The notes under the pieces are model-generated. The model saw only the letters and a program-made list of their open reading frames with translations. It did no database searches and was not told the origin of the DNA. From assembly GCA_947627465.1 (NCBI GenBank), contig CANQWD010000023.1, positions 1-45,986 on the forward strand: DNA of 45,986 bases. Direction: 5' to 3'. Source of the stretch: an uncultured Clostridia bacterium (GTDB taxonomy: Bacteria > Bacillota > Clostridia > Oscillospirales > Ruminococcaceae). The translations under genes were made by a program, and so were the position numbers. Each line of letters opens with the position of its first letter. Position 1 is the first letter of the stretch. Shown here in pieces: positions 1 through 8,373 of this stretch.

Positions 1-67
1 ATGGCGATGTTGCAAATGCGGCAAAGGCAGAGAGCAACAGCATTTCTAACCAGAAAAATCTCATTAA

Positions 68-466
68 GGATTTCCTGGCGAGACCTACGAGGATTTTCAA
101 GAGACATTATCGTTGGTCGAGCGTGTGAAGTTTGATTCGCTTTTCACGTTTATTTACAGCCCGCGCAAGGGTACGAAAGCGGCGGCGCTGCCCGACCCGA
201 TCTCCGCCGAGGAAAAGGGCAGGTGGTTCAGAGAGCTTCTGGACGTTCAGGAGAAAATGGGCGAAAACGCGTATAACCGATATGTCGGAAGAACGTTTCG
301 AGTTTTGTGCGAGGGCGAGGGCAGAACGGACGCGTCGTTGCTGAACGGCAAAACGCCGCAGGATGTTATTGTGGATTTCGACGGCGACAGATCGCTTATA
401 GGTAAGTTTGTAAACGTAAAAATCGAAAAGGCGCTTAATTGGGCGCTTATCGGTAAAATAGTATAA
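68..466 (+). CDS. miaB: MiaB, tRNA 2-methylthio-N6-isopentenyladenosine synthase, C-terminal part
   Basis: MiaB is the radical-SAM methylthiotransferase that adds a methylthio group to i6A37 of tRNAs reading UNN codons. From base 68 the frame reads GFPGETYEDFQETL, then FIYSPRKGTKAA, both typical of the second half of MiaB, followed by a C-terminal TRAM RNA-binding domain of about 60 residues; the stop is TAA at 464-466. Directly upstream in the same frame is TAA at 65-67, and no frame of bases 1-67 resembles MiaB, so the N-terminal domain and the CxxxCxxC cluster motif are absent. The gene is either cut by a contig join or broken. MiaA, which makes the i6A substrate, is encoded at 12613. The family call is firm; the true 5' end is not visible. 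Confidence 0.85.
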   Translation, partial: GFPGETYEDFQETLSLVERVKFDSLFTFIYSPRKGTKAAALPDPISAEEKGRWFRELLDVQEKMGENAYNRYVGRTFRVLCEGEGRTDASLLNGKTPQDVIVDFDGDRSLIGKFVNVKIEKALNWALIGKIV

Positions 467-484
467 TCACAGGAGGATATAATT

Positions 485-904
485 ATGACGGTTATAGAAG
501 CTGCACGAGCATTGGGAGAGGTAGTCCAGGCAGACGAGCGCTACAAGGAGTATATCAAGTGCAAAGAGATGAACGACAAGGACGAGGCTTTGCAGAACCT
601 TATCGGAGAGTTCAATCTGGTGCGCCAGAATTTGGCTATGCAGAGCGACAAGCCTGACGGCGAACGCGACGATGAAAAGGTAAAGGAACTCACCGCGAAA
701 ATGCACAAGGCATACGAGGAAGTTATGACTAATGAGAATATGGCGGCGTTCACAATGGCAAAGCAGGGTATGGACAAGCTGATGAGCGAGATAAACACAA
801 TTCTCACTTACTCGGTCGAGGGCGAGGATCCGAAAACTTGTCCGTCCGAGCCGCCCGTTTCGGAGTGCTCGGGCAATTGCGCGTCCTGCGGCGGCTGCGG
901 CTGA
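485..904 (+). CDS. YlbF/YmcA family protein with Cys-rich tail
   Basis: A 139-residue, mostly helical protein of the Com_YlbF family. In Bacillus subtilis the relatives YlbF, YmcA and YaaT form a complex that affects competence, biofilm formation and mRNA maturation by RNase Y, and it carries iron-sulfur clusters. Family features are the N-terminal ARALGEVVQADERYKEY segment and the central helices ending near residue 110. The last 22 residues hold five cysteines (C, then CxxxCxxCxxC) that could bind a metal or Fe-S cluster. An AGGAGG ribosome site lies just upstream and miaB ends 18 bp before, as in many Firmicutes where ymcA follows miaB. The family is well supported; whether it is the YlbF or the YmcA counterpart is open. 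Confidence 0.85.
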   Translation: MTVIEAARALGEVVQADERYKEYIKCKEMNDKDEALQNLIGEFNLVRQNLAMQSDKPDGERDDEKVKELTAKMHKAYEEVMTNENMAAFTMAKQGMDKLMSEINTILTYSVEGEDPKTCPSEPPVSECSGNCASCGGCG

Positions 905-948
905 CAGCAGTTGACAGTGAATAGTTGATAGTTGTTGAGGTGAGCTGA

Positions 949-3567
949 ATGAGCGAGGAAATCGAAAAGAGCGAAAAGAACGGGAAAATATCTCCGATGC
1001 TCCAGCAGTATCTGGATATTAAAAAGGAGTACAGCGGATATATCCTGTTTTTCCGTTTGGGAGATTTCTATGAGATGTTTTTCGACGACGCAATAACGGT
1101 ATCGCGCGAGCTGGAGCTTGCGCTTACCGCGCGGGCGGGATCTCCGATGTGCGGAGTGCCGTTTCACAGCGCCGAAATCTATATAAAAAAGCTGATTGAC
1201 AAAGGCTTTAAAGTCGCTATCTGTGAGCAGCTTACCGATCCTAAGCTTACAAAGGGCTTGGTGGAGCGCGGAGTTATACGTCTTGTTACTGCGGGTACTG
1301 TCACGGAAAGCTCCATGCTCTCCGAGGACAGCAACAATTACATCGCTTCCGTTTACGCCGAAGCGGATGGCATAGGGATAGCGTTCGCCGATATATCCAC
1401 GGGCGAGGTGCACGTTTTCGAGAAATCCGGCAAAACCCGAGAGCGTGAAACAATCTCCGAGCTTTCGCGCTTCGCGCCGGTGGAGCTTTTGATAAACGCA
1501 GGCTTTCTCGACCTTAAAGAAGTGCATGAGTTCGTAAAAAGCCGCCTTTCGGGCTGTTCTGTTGAAATGCCCGAGGACGAGAGCTTTGACAATTCCGACC
1601 TTTCCGTTATCACCGCGCAGTTTGACGACAGCGAGAGTTTGGGCAGTCTCGGAATATCAAATCTTCCGCTTGTACAGAAGTCGCTGTGCGCGCTGTTTCG
1701 CTACGTTTGCGACGCGCAGAGAGCGACGGTAAAACGCTTCGTCAAGCTTTCGGTTCACAGCGGCGGAGAGTATATGGGCTTGTCGCTTACGGCGCGTAGA
1801 AATTTAGAGCTTTGCGAAACCATGCGTACCAAGGAAAAGCGCGGTTCGCTGCTTTGGGTGCTGGATAAAACCGTTACGGCTATGGGACGCCGCAAGCTTC
1901 GCGCGTGGACGGAGCGTCCGCTTACCTCGCATACGCAGATTTTGGCGCGGCTGGACAGCGTTGACGAGCTTTTGAAAAATCCCGCGCTGCTTAGCGATAT
2001 TCGAGAAGCGCTGAAAGGCGTTTACGATCTCGAGCGGCTTATGTCGCGTGTAATGTACCGTTCCGCGACACCGCGCGATATTTACGCTATGGGGCAGACT
2101 TTCTCTCGAATTCCTGTTTTAAAGCAAACGCTTTCGGATTTAAAATCACGTCTGCTTTGCGATCTAAACGCGAACATATTCGAGCTTTCGGACGTTTCTC
2201 AGCTTGTTGAAAACGCGATAGTCGATGACCCTCCGCAGACCTTGAAAGACGGCGGCGTGATAAAGTCGGGCTTCAACGAGGAGATAGACAGGCTGCGCGG
2301 CATTACGGGCGGCGGCAAGGACGTTCTTCAGCAGATAGAGCAGCGTGAGCGCGACGCTACGGGCATACGCACTCTGAAAGTCGGCTACAACCGCGTTTTC
2401 GGCTATTATATAGAGGTGTCGAAAAGCTTTATAGATCAAGTGCCCGAGCATTACATAAGAAAGCAAACGCTGACGAACGGCGAACGCTATATTACTGAAG
2501 AACTGAAAAAAGTCGAGGGCGAGATACTCGGGGCGAACGATCGAATTTTGGGATTGGAACAGGCGGTGTTCAACGAGATACGCGACTTTATAGCGACGCG
2601 CCTTGCCGAAATTCAAGAGACTGCGGATTCGGTCGCCGCTTTGGACGCGCTGTGCTCTTTCGCACAGATCTCTTTGGAATACGGTTATGTGAAGCCCGAA
2701 ATAACGCTGGAATCCGTAATCGATATACGCGACGGCAGGCACCCTGTCATTGAGAAGATTATGCAGGACAGAACGTTTACGCCGAATGACGTGCTGCTTG
2801 ACGACAGCGAAAATAAACTGCTTATCATCACGGGACCGAATATGTCGGGTAAATCGACGTTTATGCGCCAGACTGCGCTCATCGTTCTTATGGCGCAAAT
2901 CGGTTGTTTCGTTCCCGCGAAGTACGCGAAGATCGGCGTTGTGGATCAGATCTTCACGCGCGTGGGTGCTTCGGACGATCTCACGGCGGGACAATCGACG
3001 TTTATGGTGGAAATGAACGAGGTAGCCGAGATACTTAAAAACGCGACAAAAAACAGCCTTGTGATCTTGGACGAGATAGGTCGCGGCACTTCAACATTCG
3101 ACGGAATTTCGATAGCGAAATCCACGGCGGAGCATATCGCGAAGAAAATCGGATGCAAAACCCTTTTTGCCACACATTACCATGAGCTTATCACTATGGA
3201 AAACGAGATGGACGGCGTGAAAAATTTCAGCGTTGCGGTATCGCGGCGCGGCGACGACATCAAGTTTTTACATAAGATCATAAAAGGCGGTACGGACGAC
3301 AGCTACGGCATTGAAGTGGCAAAGCTCGCGGGACTTCCAAACGCTGTAATTAAGCGCGCAAAGGAGGAGTTAAAAGACCTTGAGATCGGCGGCAAGGTGC
3401 GTTTGGCGCAGGCTATCGAAAACAGCAAGGATCATCAATTCAGCTTTGCAGCAGTAAACGAGCAGAACGCCATAGCAAGGCTCCGCTCGCTTGATATCAA
3501 TGTCATAAGCCCGATGGACGCGCTTATGATAATTAAGGAATTAAAGGAAAGTTTAGAGGAGAGTTAA
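949..3567 (+). CDS. mutS: DNA mismatch repair protein MutS
   Basis: MutS recognises base mismatches and small loops and recruits MutL. The 872-residue length is normal. The mismatch-reading Phe-x-Glu is F40-Y41-E42 in GDFYEMF. The C-terminal ATPase has a Walker A at residues 629-637 (GPNMSGKST) and Walker B/signature VILDEIGRGTSTFDG from residue 705. Connector, lever and clamp regions occupy the middle. The start ATG at 949 follows a GAGGTG site. The 44-bp gap from ylbF contains imperfect short repeats around TTGACAG and GTTGATAG. mutL begins 9 bp after the stop, so the two are co-transcribed. Confidence 0.98.
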   Translation: MSEEIEKSEKNGKISPMLQQYLDIKKEYSGYILFFRLGDFYEMFFDDAITVSRELELALTARAGSPMCGVPFHSAEIYIKKLIDKGFKVAICEQLTDPKLTKGLVERGVIRLVTAGTVTESSMLSEDSNNYIASVYAEADGIGIAFADISTGEVHVFEKSGKTRERETISELSRFAPVELLINAGFLDLKEVHEFVKSRLSGCSVEMPEDESFDNSDLSVITAQFDDSESLGSLGISNLPLVQKSLCALFRYVCDAQRATVKRFVKLSVHSGGEYMGLSLTARRNLELCETMRTKEKRGSLLWVLDKTVTAMGRRKLRAWTERPLTSHTQILARLDSVDELLKNPALLSDIREALKGVYDLERLMSRVMYRSATPRDIYAMGQTFSRIPVLKQTLSDLKSRLLCDLNANIFELSDVSQLVENAIVDDPPQTLKDGGVIKSGFNEEIDRLRGITGGGKDVLQQIEQRERDATGIRTLKVGYNRVFGYYIEVSKSFIDQVPEHYIRKQTLTNGERYITEELKKVEGEILGANDRILGLEQAVFNEIRDFIATRLAEIQETADSVAALDALCSFAQISLEYGYVKPEITLESVIDIRDGRHPVIEKIMQDRTFTPNDVLLDDSENKLLIITGPNMSGKSTFMRQTALIVLMAQIGCFVPAKYAKIGVVDQIFTRVGASDDLTAGQSTFMVEMNEVAEILKNATKNSLVILDEIGRGTSTFDGISIAKSTAEHIAKKIGCKTLFATHYHELITMENEMDGVKNFSVAVSRRGDDIKFLHKIIKGGTDDSYGIEVAKLAGLPNAVIKRAKEELKDLEIGGKVRLAQAIENSKDHQFSFAAVNEQNAIARLRSLDINVISPMDALMIIKELKESLEES

Positions 3568-3576
3568 AGTTAAGCA

Positions 3577-5547
3577 ATGCCTAAAATCAACCAATTGGAC
3601 AAAAGCGTATACGAGCTGATAGCGGCGGGCGAGGTGATAGAGCGCCCGTTCTCTGTTATAAAGGAACTCGCGGAAAACTCTATAGATGCGGGCGCGCATA
3701 TTATTACCGTGGAAATAAAACGCGGCGGCATAACTTATATGCGCATTACCGACAATGGCTGCGGTATTGCCTACGAGGACGTGCCGCTGGCTTTTATGCG
3801 CCACGCAACAAGCAAAGTTAAGGTCGCAGAGGATTTGGAAAATATAAACAGCTTAGGCTTTCGAGGAGAAGCATTAGCGTCCGTTGCGGCGGTGTCGCGT
3901 ATCGAGATGATTACGAAACGTCCCGAGGACGAACTCGGCACTTGTTACAGAATTGAGGGCACAGCGCCGCAGGAGTACGACAGGACGGGCTGCGCCGACG
4001 GCACGACCATTATAATAAAAGACCTGTTCTACAATACCCCCGCGCGGCTTAAGTTCTTAAAAAAGGATGTCACCGAGGGAAACTACTGCGCGAATGTTAT
4101 CGAGAAGTTAGCCCTGTCTCACCCGGATATCTCGTTCCGATTTATACGCGACGGCAAGCAGACTATTTTCACGCCCGGAGACGCGGAGTACTACAACGCG
4201 ATTCACGCTGTTTTCGGAAAGCAGTTTGCCGCGGGAATGATACCCGTTGACAGCGTTTACCGCGATATCGGCGTGACGGGCTTTGTAAGCAGCCCGCTTT
4301 TTACGCGCTCAAATCGCACCATGCAGAATTTTTTCATAAACGGCAGAAGCGTTAAAAATCCGATATGCTGCGCGGCTTTGGAGGAAGCTTTCCGCAACTC
4401 TATAATGACGGGGAAATTCCCTGCGTGCGTGCTGAACGTCAATCTCGACCCGTCGCTTTTGGACGCGAATATCTCTCCCGCAAAAACCGAGGTTCGCTTT
4501 TCCAACGACAAGGCTGTGTTTGACGCGGTCTACTATGCCGTGAAGAACGCGCTTTTGGGTTATGACGAGAGCCGCGAGATAATTCTTCCGAAATCCGCGG
4601 AGAATAACGCGCATAACGAACAGCCGTCCGCTGTTCCGAGCGTTTCCGACGAGCCGAAAGCGCCCACCGTGACAATTCCTACCGGCGGTGCGGTAACATA
4701 TTCCGCGCCGCCGACAAAGTCGGAGCCAAAGCCCGCCCCTGCGGCTATTGCTAAGATAAGCGTGCCGTATCAATTCCCCGCGCCCGAGGAGAAAACCGAG
4801 CAGACAGTTCTGCCCGAGTTTGAACCCGTACTTGTTAAGAAAGAAAATGAAATCAAGGAAACGCCGCTTGAGGAACTGCCGGGCTTTGCGTATCTTTCAA
4901 AAAAATCTTTCGAGAAAAGGGAAGAGCCGCAAGTTACCGAGCCACCAAATCCTGAAGTCCGCGAGGAGACGGAGGATGTTCCCGAAATTCGTGTTATCGG
5001 AGAGCTTTTTAAAACCTACATAGTATGCGAAAGCGGCGATAGCCTTATTTTGATAGACAAGCACGCGGCTCACGAGCGCATAAATTTCGAGCGGTTCAAA
5101 AAGGAGCGCAACACGAATATTCAGTATCTTTTGGAGCCGAAAGAAGTTTTCTTGCTGCCCGAGGAGTACGAAGCAGTGAGCAATTACCGTAAAACTCTTG
5201 AAAATATTGGCATTTCTTTGCGCTTCGAGAGCGGCGGAAAGGTTATGGTGGATGGACTTCCCGAACCTTTGGCAGAGTGCGACCCCGAGGACTTACTGCA
5301 AAGTATTTCGGAAACGCTCTCAAAAAACAACACCAACGCCGAGGGTATGCTGTTCGACGACGTGCTTCACACAATGGCTTGCAAAGCGAGTATCAGAGCC
5401 AACGAAAATCAGGATATTTCGGAGCTTGCCTACCTTGCGGACATCGTTTTGCGAGATAACAATATCCGTTACTGTCCGCATGGCAGACCCGTTTTAACGC
5501 AGATCTCCAAAAAGCAGATAGAGAAATATTTCGGGAGGATAGTATAA
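3577..5547 (+). CDS. mutL: DNA mismatch repair endonuclease MutL
   Basis: MutL couples mismatch recognition to strand nicking. The 656-residue protein has the GHKL ATPase motifs KELAENSIDAGA (E30, N34), DNGCGI (D59), RHATSK and LGFRGEAL in the first 100 residues. A proline- and acid-rich linker covers about residues 340-470. The C-terminal domain carries the endonuclease metal motif DKHAAHERINFE (D494-E505), plus ACKASIRA and CPHGRP, so this is the nicking type found in bacteria lacking MutH. The start is 9 bp after mutS. Its stop overlaps the next ATG by one base (TAATG at 5545-5549). Confidence 0.97.
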   Translation: MPKINQLDKSVYELIAAGEVIERPFSVIKELAENSIDAGAHIITVEIKRGGITYMRITDNGCGIAYEDVPLAFMRHATSKVKVAEDLENINSLGFRGEALASVAAVSRIEMITKRPEDELGTCYRIEGTAPQEYDRTGCADGTTIIIKDLFYNTPARLKFLKKDVTEGNYCANVIEKLALSHPDISFRFIRDGKQTIFTPGDAEYYNAIHAVFGKQFAAGMIPVDSVYRDIGVTGFVSSPLFTRSNRTMQNFFINGRSVKNPICCAALEEAFRNSIMTGKFPACVLNVNLDPSLLDANISPAKTEVRFSNDKAVFDAVYYAVKNALLGYDESREIILPKSAENNAHNEQPSAVPSVSDEPKAPTVTIPTGGAVTYSAPPTKSEPKPAPAAIAKISVPYQFPAPEEKTEQTVLPEFEPVLVKKENEIKETPLEELPGFAYLSKKSFEKREEPQVTEPPNPEVREETEDVPEIRVIGELFKTYIVCESGDSLILIDKHAAHERINFERFKKERNTNIQYLLEPKEVFLLPEEYEAVSNYRKTLENIGISLRFESGGKVMVDGLPEPLAECDPEDLLQSISETLSKNNTNAEGMLFDDVLHTMACKASIRANENQDISELAYLADIVLRDNNIRYCPHGRPVLTQISKKQIEKYFGRIV

Positions 5548-5930
5548 TGCCGTTTGAAAACGTAAGACTCACCGCCGAGGAGCGCGAAAGGCTTAAAGCT
5601 ATGAAGATCAAAAATCCATATGGCAGTTTTCTTAATATAACCGAGGGGATAGATCCGATAGATATCACGATTGATAAAAGCGCGGGCGATTGGCTTGCGT
5701 GGTGCTATACCCACCACGACGCGCCTTTTGAGGAGTTCACGTTTATGTACGGCGGCGTTCCAGTCGCCGTGCAGGCTGAGCGCGGCGTTGAGTTATGGAA
5801 AATAACGCGTGTCGACACGGACGAGAAAACGCTTTCCGACGATAGTTTCCGCACCGCTTTGACGGAAGCGTTTTTGACATATGGCACGAGGTACGGGAAG
5901 TATTTCGGAGGGATAGTATGGAAAATATGA
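5547..5930 (+). CDS. Hypothetical protein coupled to mutL
   Basis: A 127-residue soluble protein that I do not recognise. Its ATG shares one base with the mutL stop and is preceded by GGGAGGAT, so translation is probably coupled to mutL. It has an aromatic-rich middle (DWLAWCYTHHDAPFEEFTF) and no signal peptide or membrane segment. Its C-terminus, KYFGGIVWKI, resembles the end of MutL (KYFGRIV) at DNA level as well, which appears to be a repeated ribosome-site cassette rather than protein homology. It overlaps the following TPR gene by 13 bp. No function is assigned. Confidence 0.7.
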   Translation: MPFENVRLTAEERERLKAMKIKNPYGSFLNITEGIDPIDITIDKSAGDWLAWCYTHHDAPFEEFTFMYGGVPVAVQAERGVELWKITRVDTDEKTLSDDSFRTALTEAFLTYGTRYGKYFGGIVWKI

Positions 5931-6280
5931 ACGCGATAGAACTTTATCACGCAGGCAGGGATAAGCTTGACAGCGCATACTACGCGGAGGCTCTGCCGTT
6001 TTTCGAGCAGTCGTTGGCGTTACAGCCGCATTTCAAGGTGTACGAGTGTATATATCGCTGTTACGCCGCTTTAAACGAGCCTGAAAAGGCTTTCGACAGC
6101 ATTGCGGCGGCTCACAAGCTGAATCCGAAAAACGATAAAACAGCTTTGGAATACGCAAAGGCTTTGGTGCGTTACAAAAACGACGCGTACACGGCGCGCG
6201 CGGAGCTTAAGGCGATACTCGAACGCAACAAGACCTACAAGCCCGCTGAGCGCTTTTTGAAAGAGCTAGACAAGGAGTGA
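5918..6280 (+). CDS. Small TPR-repeat protein
   Basis: A 120-residue protein with about three tetratricopeptide-like helix pairs: ALPFFEQSLALQP near residues 24-36, a middle AFDSIAAAHKLNP unit and a C-terminal LKAILERN unit. Such proteins act as protein-binding scaffolds. The ATG at 5918 is favoured over the one at 5927 because GGAGGG lies at a good distance; this start overlaps the previous gene by 13 bp. rtcB starts 4 bp after its stop, so it belongs to the same transcript. The partner is unknown; MutL or RtcB are only guesses from position. Confidence 0.7.
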   Translation: MENMNAIELYHAGRDKLDSAYYAEALPFFEQSLALQPHFKVYECIYRCYAALNEPEKAFDSIAAAHKLNPKNDKTALEYAKALVRYKNDAYTARAELKAILERNKTYKPAERFLKELDKE

Positions 6281-6284
6281 AATT

Positions 6285-7487
6285 ATGCTGACTTTGCAAG
6301 GCAAATACAACACGGCCGCCGTTTACGCGAGCATTGTCGAAAACGAGGCGATATCGCAGATAATCGAGCTGCTCAATCAGCCGTTTACCGAAAATCAGCG
6401 CATAGCGATAATGCCCGACGTTCACGCGGGTGCGGGCTGCGTTATCGGTACGACAATGACGATAACCGATAAAGTTGTGCCGAATTTGGTCGGTGTGGAT
6501 ATCGGCTGCGGAATGGAAACGATCAAACTTAAAGAGTGCGACGTTGACTTTCAAAAGCTCGATGAGTTTATCCGCTCGAATATTCCGTCGGGCGCGGAGA
6601 TACGCGCTCACCGTCACGCTTACGCGAAGGAAGTCAAACTCAAGGATCTGAAATGCGTTAATCATGTAAATATCGACAGAGCGAAGTTAAGTCTGGGAAC
6701 GCTTGGCGGAGGCAATCATTTTATCGAGGTTGATAAAGATGAAAACGGCGGTCTTTATCTGATAATTCATTCGGGTTCGCGCCATTTGGGAGTGGAGACC
6801 GCGAAATTTTATCAGAACGAAGCGTACCGTCGTTTAGCAAAGCCCGATATGAATGAAGTCAAAAAAATCGCCGATGATCTTAAAGCGCAAGGTCGGCAAA
6901 GCGAGATAGAGAGCGCGATCAAGGATTATTACGGAAGTATGCCCGTTATTCCGAAAGAACTCGCGTATTGCGAGGGGACGCTGTTCGACGCGTATATCCA
7001 TGATATGAAAATAGTCCAGCATTTTGCCGAGTTGAATCGCAAAGCAATGGCTGACGAGATAATAAACGGTTTAAATCTTCACGCAGACGAGCAATTCACG
7101 ACCATTCACAACTATATTGACACGGAAAATATGATACTCCGAAAAGGCTCGGTAAGCGCACAAAAAGGCGAACGTCTGCTTATTCCGATAAATATGCGCG
7201 ACGGGAGCCTTATCTGTATCGGAAAAGGCAATCCCGATTACAACTTCTCCGCGCCGCACGGAGCGGGGCGCTTGATGTCGCGCAGCAAGGCAAAAGAGAA
7301 ATTCACGGTGGAGAGTTATCAAGAAGAAATGCGCGGTATTTTCACGACCTCTGTAAATCAAGCTACGCTCGACGAGTGCCCAATGGCGTACAAGCCGCTT
7401 GAAAGCATTGTTGAAAACCTCGCCGAAACGGTGGAGATTGCCGCCGGAATAAAGCCCGTTTACAACTTTAAAGCAAGCGACGCGTAA
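6285..7487 (+). CDS. rtcB: RtcB-family RNA-splicing ligase
   Basis: RtcB joins RNA ends bearing a 2',3'-cyclic phosphate or 3'-phosphate to a 5'-hydroxyl, using GTP and Mn2+. The 400-residue length fits the family. Visible motifs are DVHAGAGCVIG (H47), GVDIGCGM (D72, C75, metal ligands in the family), GGGNHFIE, HSGSRHLG, and PHGAGRLMSRS near the C-terminus, where H325 matches the histidine that becomes guanylylated. RBS AAGGAGTG is 6 bp upstream. No archease, RtcA or RtcR is encoded nearby; the neighbours are a TPR protein before it and an AraC-type regulator 10 bp after it. The native substrate in this bacterium is unknown; repair of broken tRNA or rRNA is the usual suggestion. Confidence 0.93.
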   Translation: MLTLQGKYNTAAVYASIVENEAISQIIELLNQPFTENQRIAIMPDVHAGAGCVIGTTMTITDKVVPNLVGVDIGCGMETIKLKECDVDFQKLDEFIRSNIPSGAEIRAHRHAYAKEVKLKDLKCVNHVNIDRAKLSLGTLGGGNHFIEVDKDENGGLYLIIHSGSRHLGVETAKFYQNEAYRRLAKPDMNEVKKIADDLKAQGRQSEIESAIKDYYGSMPVIPKELAYCEGTLFDAYIHDMKIVQHFAELNRKAMADEIINGLNLHADEQFTTIHNYIDTENMILRKGSVSAQKGERLLIPINMRDGSLICIGKGNPDYNFSAPHGAGRLMSRSKAKEKFTVESYQEEMRGIFTTSVNQATLDECPMAYKPLESIVENLAETVEIAAGIKPVYNFKASDA

Positions 7488-7497
7488 AGGAGCACAA

Positions 7498-8289
7498 ATG
7501 CTTTCTCTCACAAAAAAATACACCCCAGTTTTGTCCACGCCGTTCGGCAGGGAGGGTTATCGCGAGATAGTTCCGTGCGGCGCTTTAAAGCCGTTTGTCC
7601 GCTGCTTTTGGACTGAAAAGCAAGTCGCTCGGAATATTTTGGTTATTCCCGATACCTGTATGGACATCATTTTCAAGACCGCTCCAAACGGCTTGGTTGG
7701 GGATTTCTTTTGCGCGCTTGCCGAACATTCGTTTTATTCGGAGAACATTGGTATGGAGCTTTTCGGAATACGTTTTTATGCGTGGACGGCTCAACTGTTT
7801 TCGCGCCGTGATTTCTCGGAGAGCGGCGGAAAAGCGTTTAGCACCGGGGAATATTTTGACGGCGCGGCGGAGTTAAGATCTGCGGTAACGAACGCGCGGA
7901 CGTTTGAGGAACGCGCGGCGGTCTCGGAGAGCTGGTTGATTAAGAGTTTGGATAATATCCGCGTAAACAGCGATTTATTGAATGCGATTGATTTTATAAT
8001 CGACAGTCAAGGAAGCGTAAAAATCTCCGAGATATGCGGATATACGGCAACTTCGGCGCGGCAGCTTGAGCGTTTTTTCAAGCAGTCTATGGGAATATCG
8101 CCGAAATGTTTTTCGGATTTGATAAGGTATCAGCTTTTGTGGCAGGAGTTGACGCGAGGCAGGATGAACGTGCTCGACGCTGTGGAAAAATACGGCTACT
8201 CCGATCAGCCGCATTTGCTTAACGATTTTAAGAAACGCCACTTGATGAATCCCAAACAGGCTCTCGATTACGCGAAAATTCAAAAATAA
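7498..8289 (+). CDS. AraC-family transcriptional regulator
   Basis: A 263-residue DNA-binding protein. The C-terminal 100 residues form an AraC/XylS double helix-turn-helix: KISEICGYTATSARQLERFFKQ is the first HTH with its recognition helix, and VEKYGYSDQPHLLNDFKKR the second. The N-terminal domain (PCGALKPFVRCFWTE) resembles the small beta-rich sensor common in short AraC regulators of unknown ligand. It starts 10 bp after rtcB behind AAAGGAG, so it is co-transcribed with it. A weak extended -10 promoter follows at 8324, so it may control the next genes; that is inference. Confidence 0.9.
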   Translation: MLSLTKKYTPVLSTPFGREGYREIVPCGALKPFVRCFWTEKQVARNILVIPDTCMDIIFKTAPNGLVGDFFCALAEHSFYSENIGMELFGIRFYAWTAQLFSRRDFSESGGKAFSTGEYFDGAAELRSAVTNARTFEERAAVSESWLIKSLDNIRVNSDLLNAIDFIIDSQGSVKISEICGYTATSARQLERFFKQSMGISPKCFSDLIRYQLLWQELTRGRMNVLDAVEKYGYSDQPHLLNDFKKRHLMNPKQALDYAKIQK

Positions 8290-8323
8290 TGTCGTATTTT
8301 TACAAGATTTTTCTTTTTGTTCG

Positions 8324-8332
8324 TGTTATACT
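8324..8332 (+). promoter_or_regulatory. Extended -10 promoter before the 8374 gene
   Basis: TGTTATACT forms an extended -10 element (TG-n-TATACT). No good -35 hexamer is visible 16-18 bp upstream, so activator help or use of the extended -10 alone is likely. It would start a transcript about 35 bp before the ATG at 8374. Confidence 0.45.
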
Positions 8333-8373
8333 AAAATAGGCTGAAAAGTCAATTTTAATAAAGGAGTATAACA

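Noticed and set aside
904-948. TTGACA at 911 as a mutS promoter, within short repeats (TTGACAG, GTTGATAG)
   Set aside because: No -10 hexamer at 16-18 bp; the repeats look like simple intergenic sequence and mutS is likely read through from miaB-ylbF.
808-1527. Long open frame on the - strand opposite ylbF and mutS
   Set aside because: No family resemblance, no ribosome site, and it lies across two well-supported genes; it is a shadow of their codon usage.
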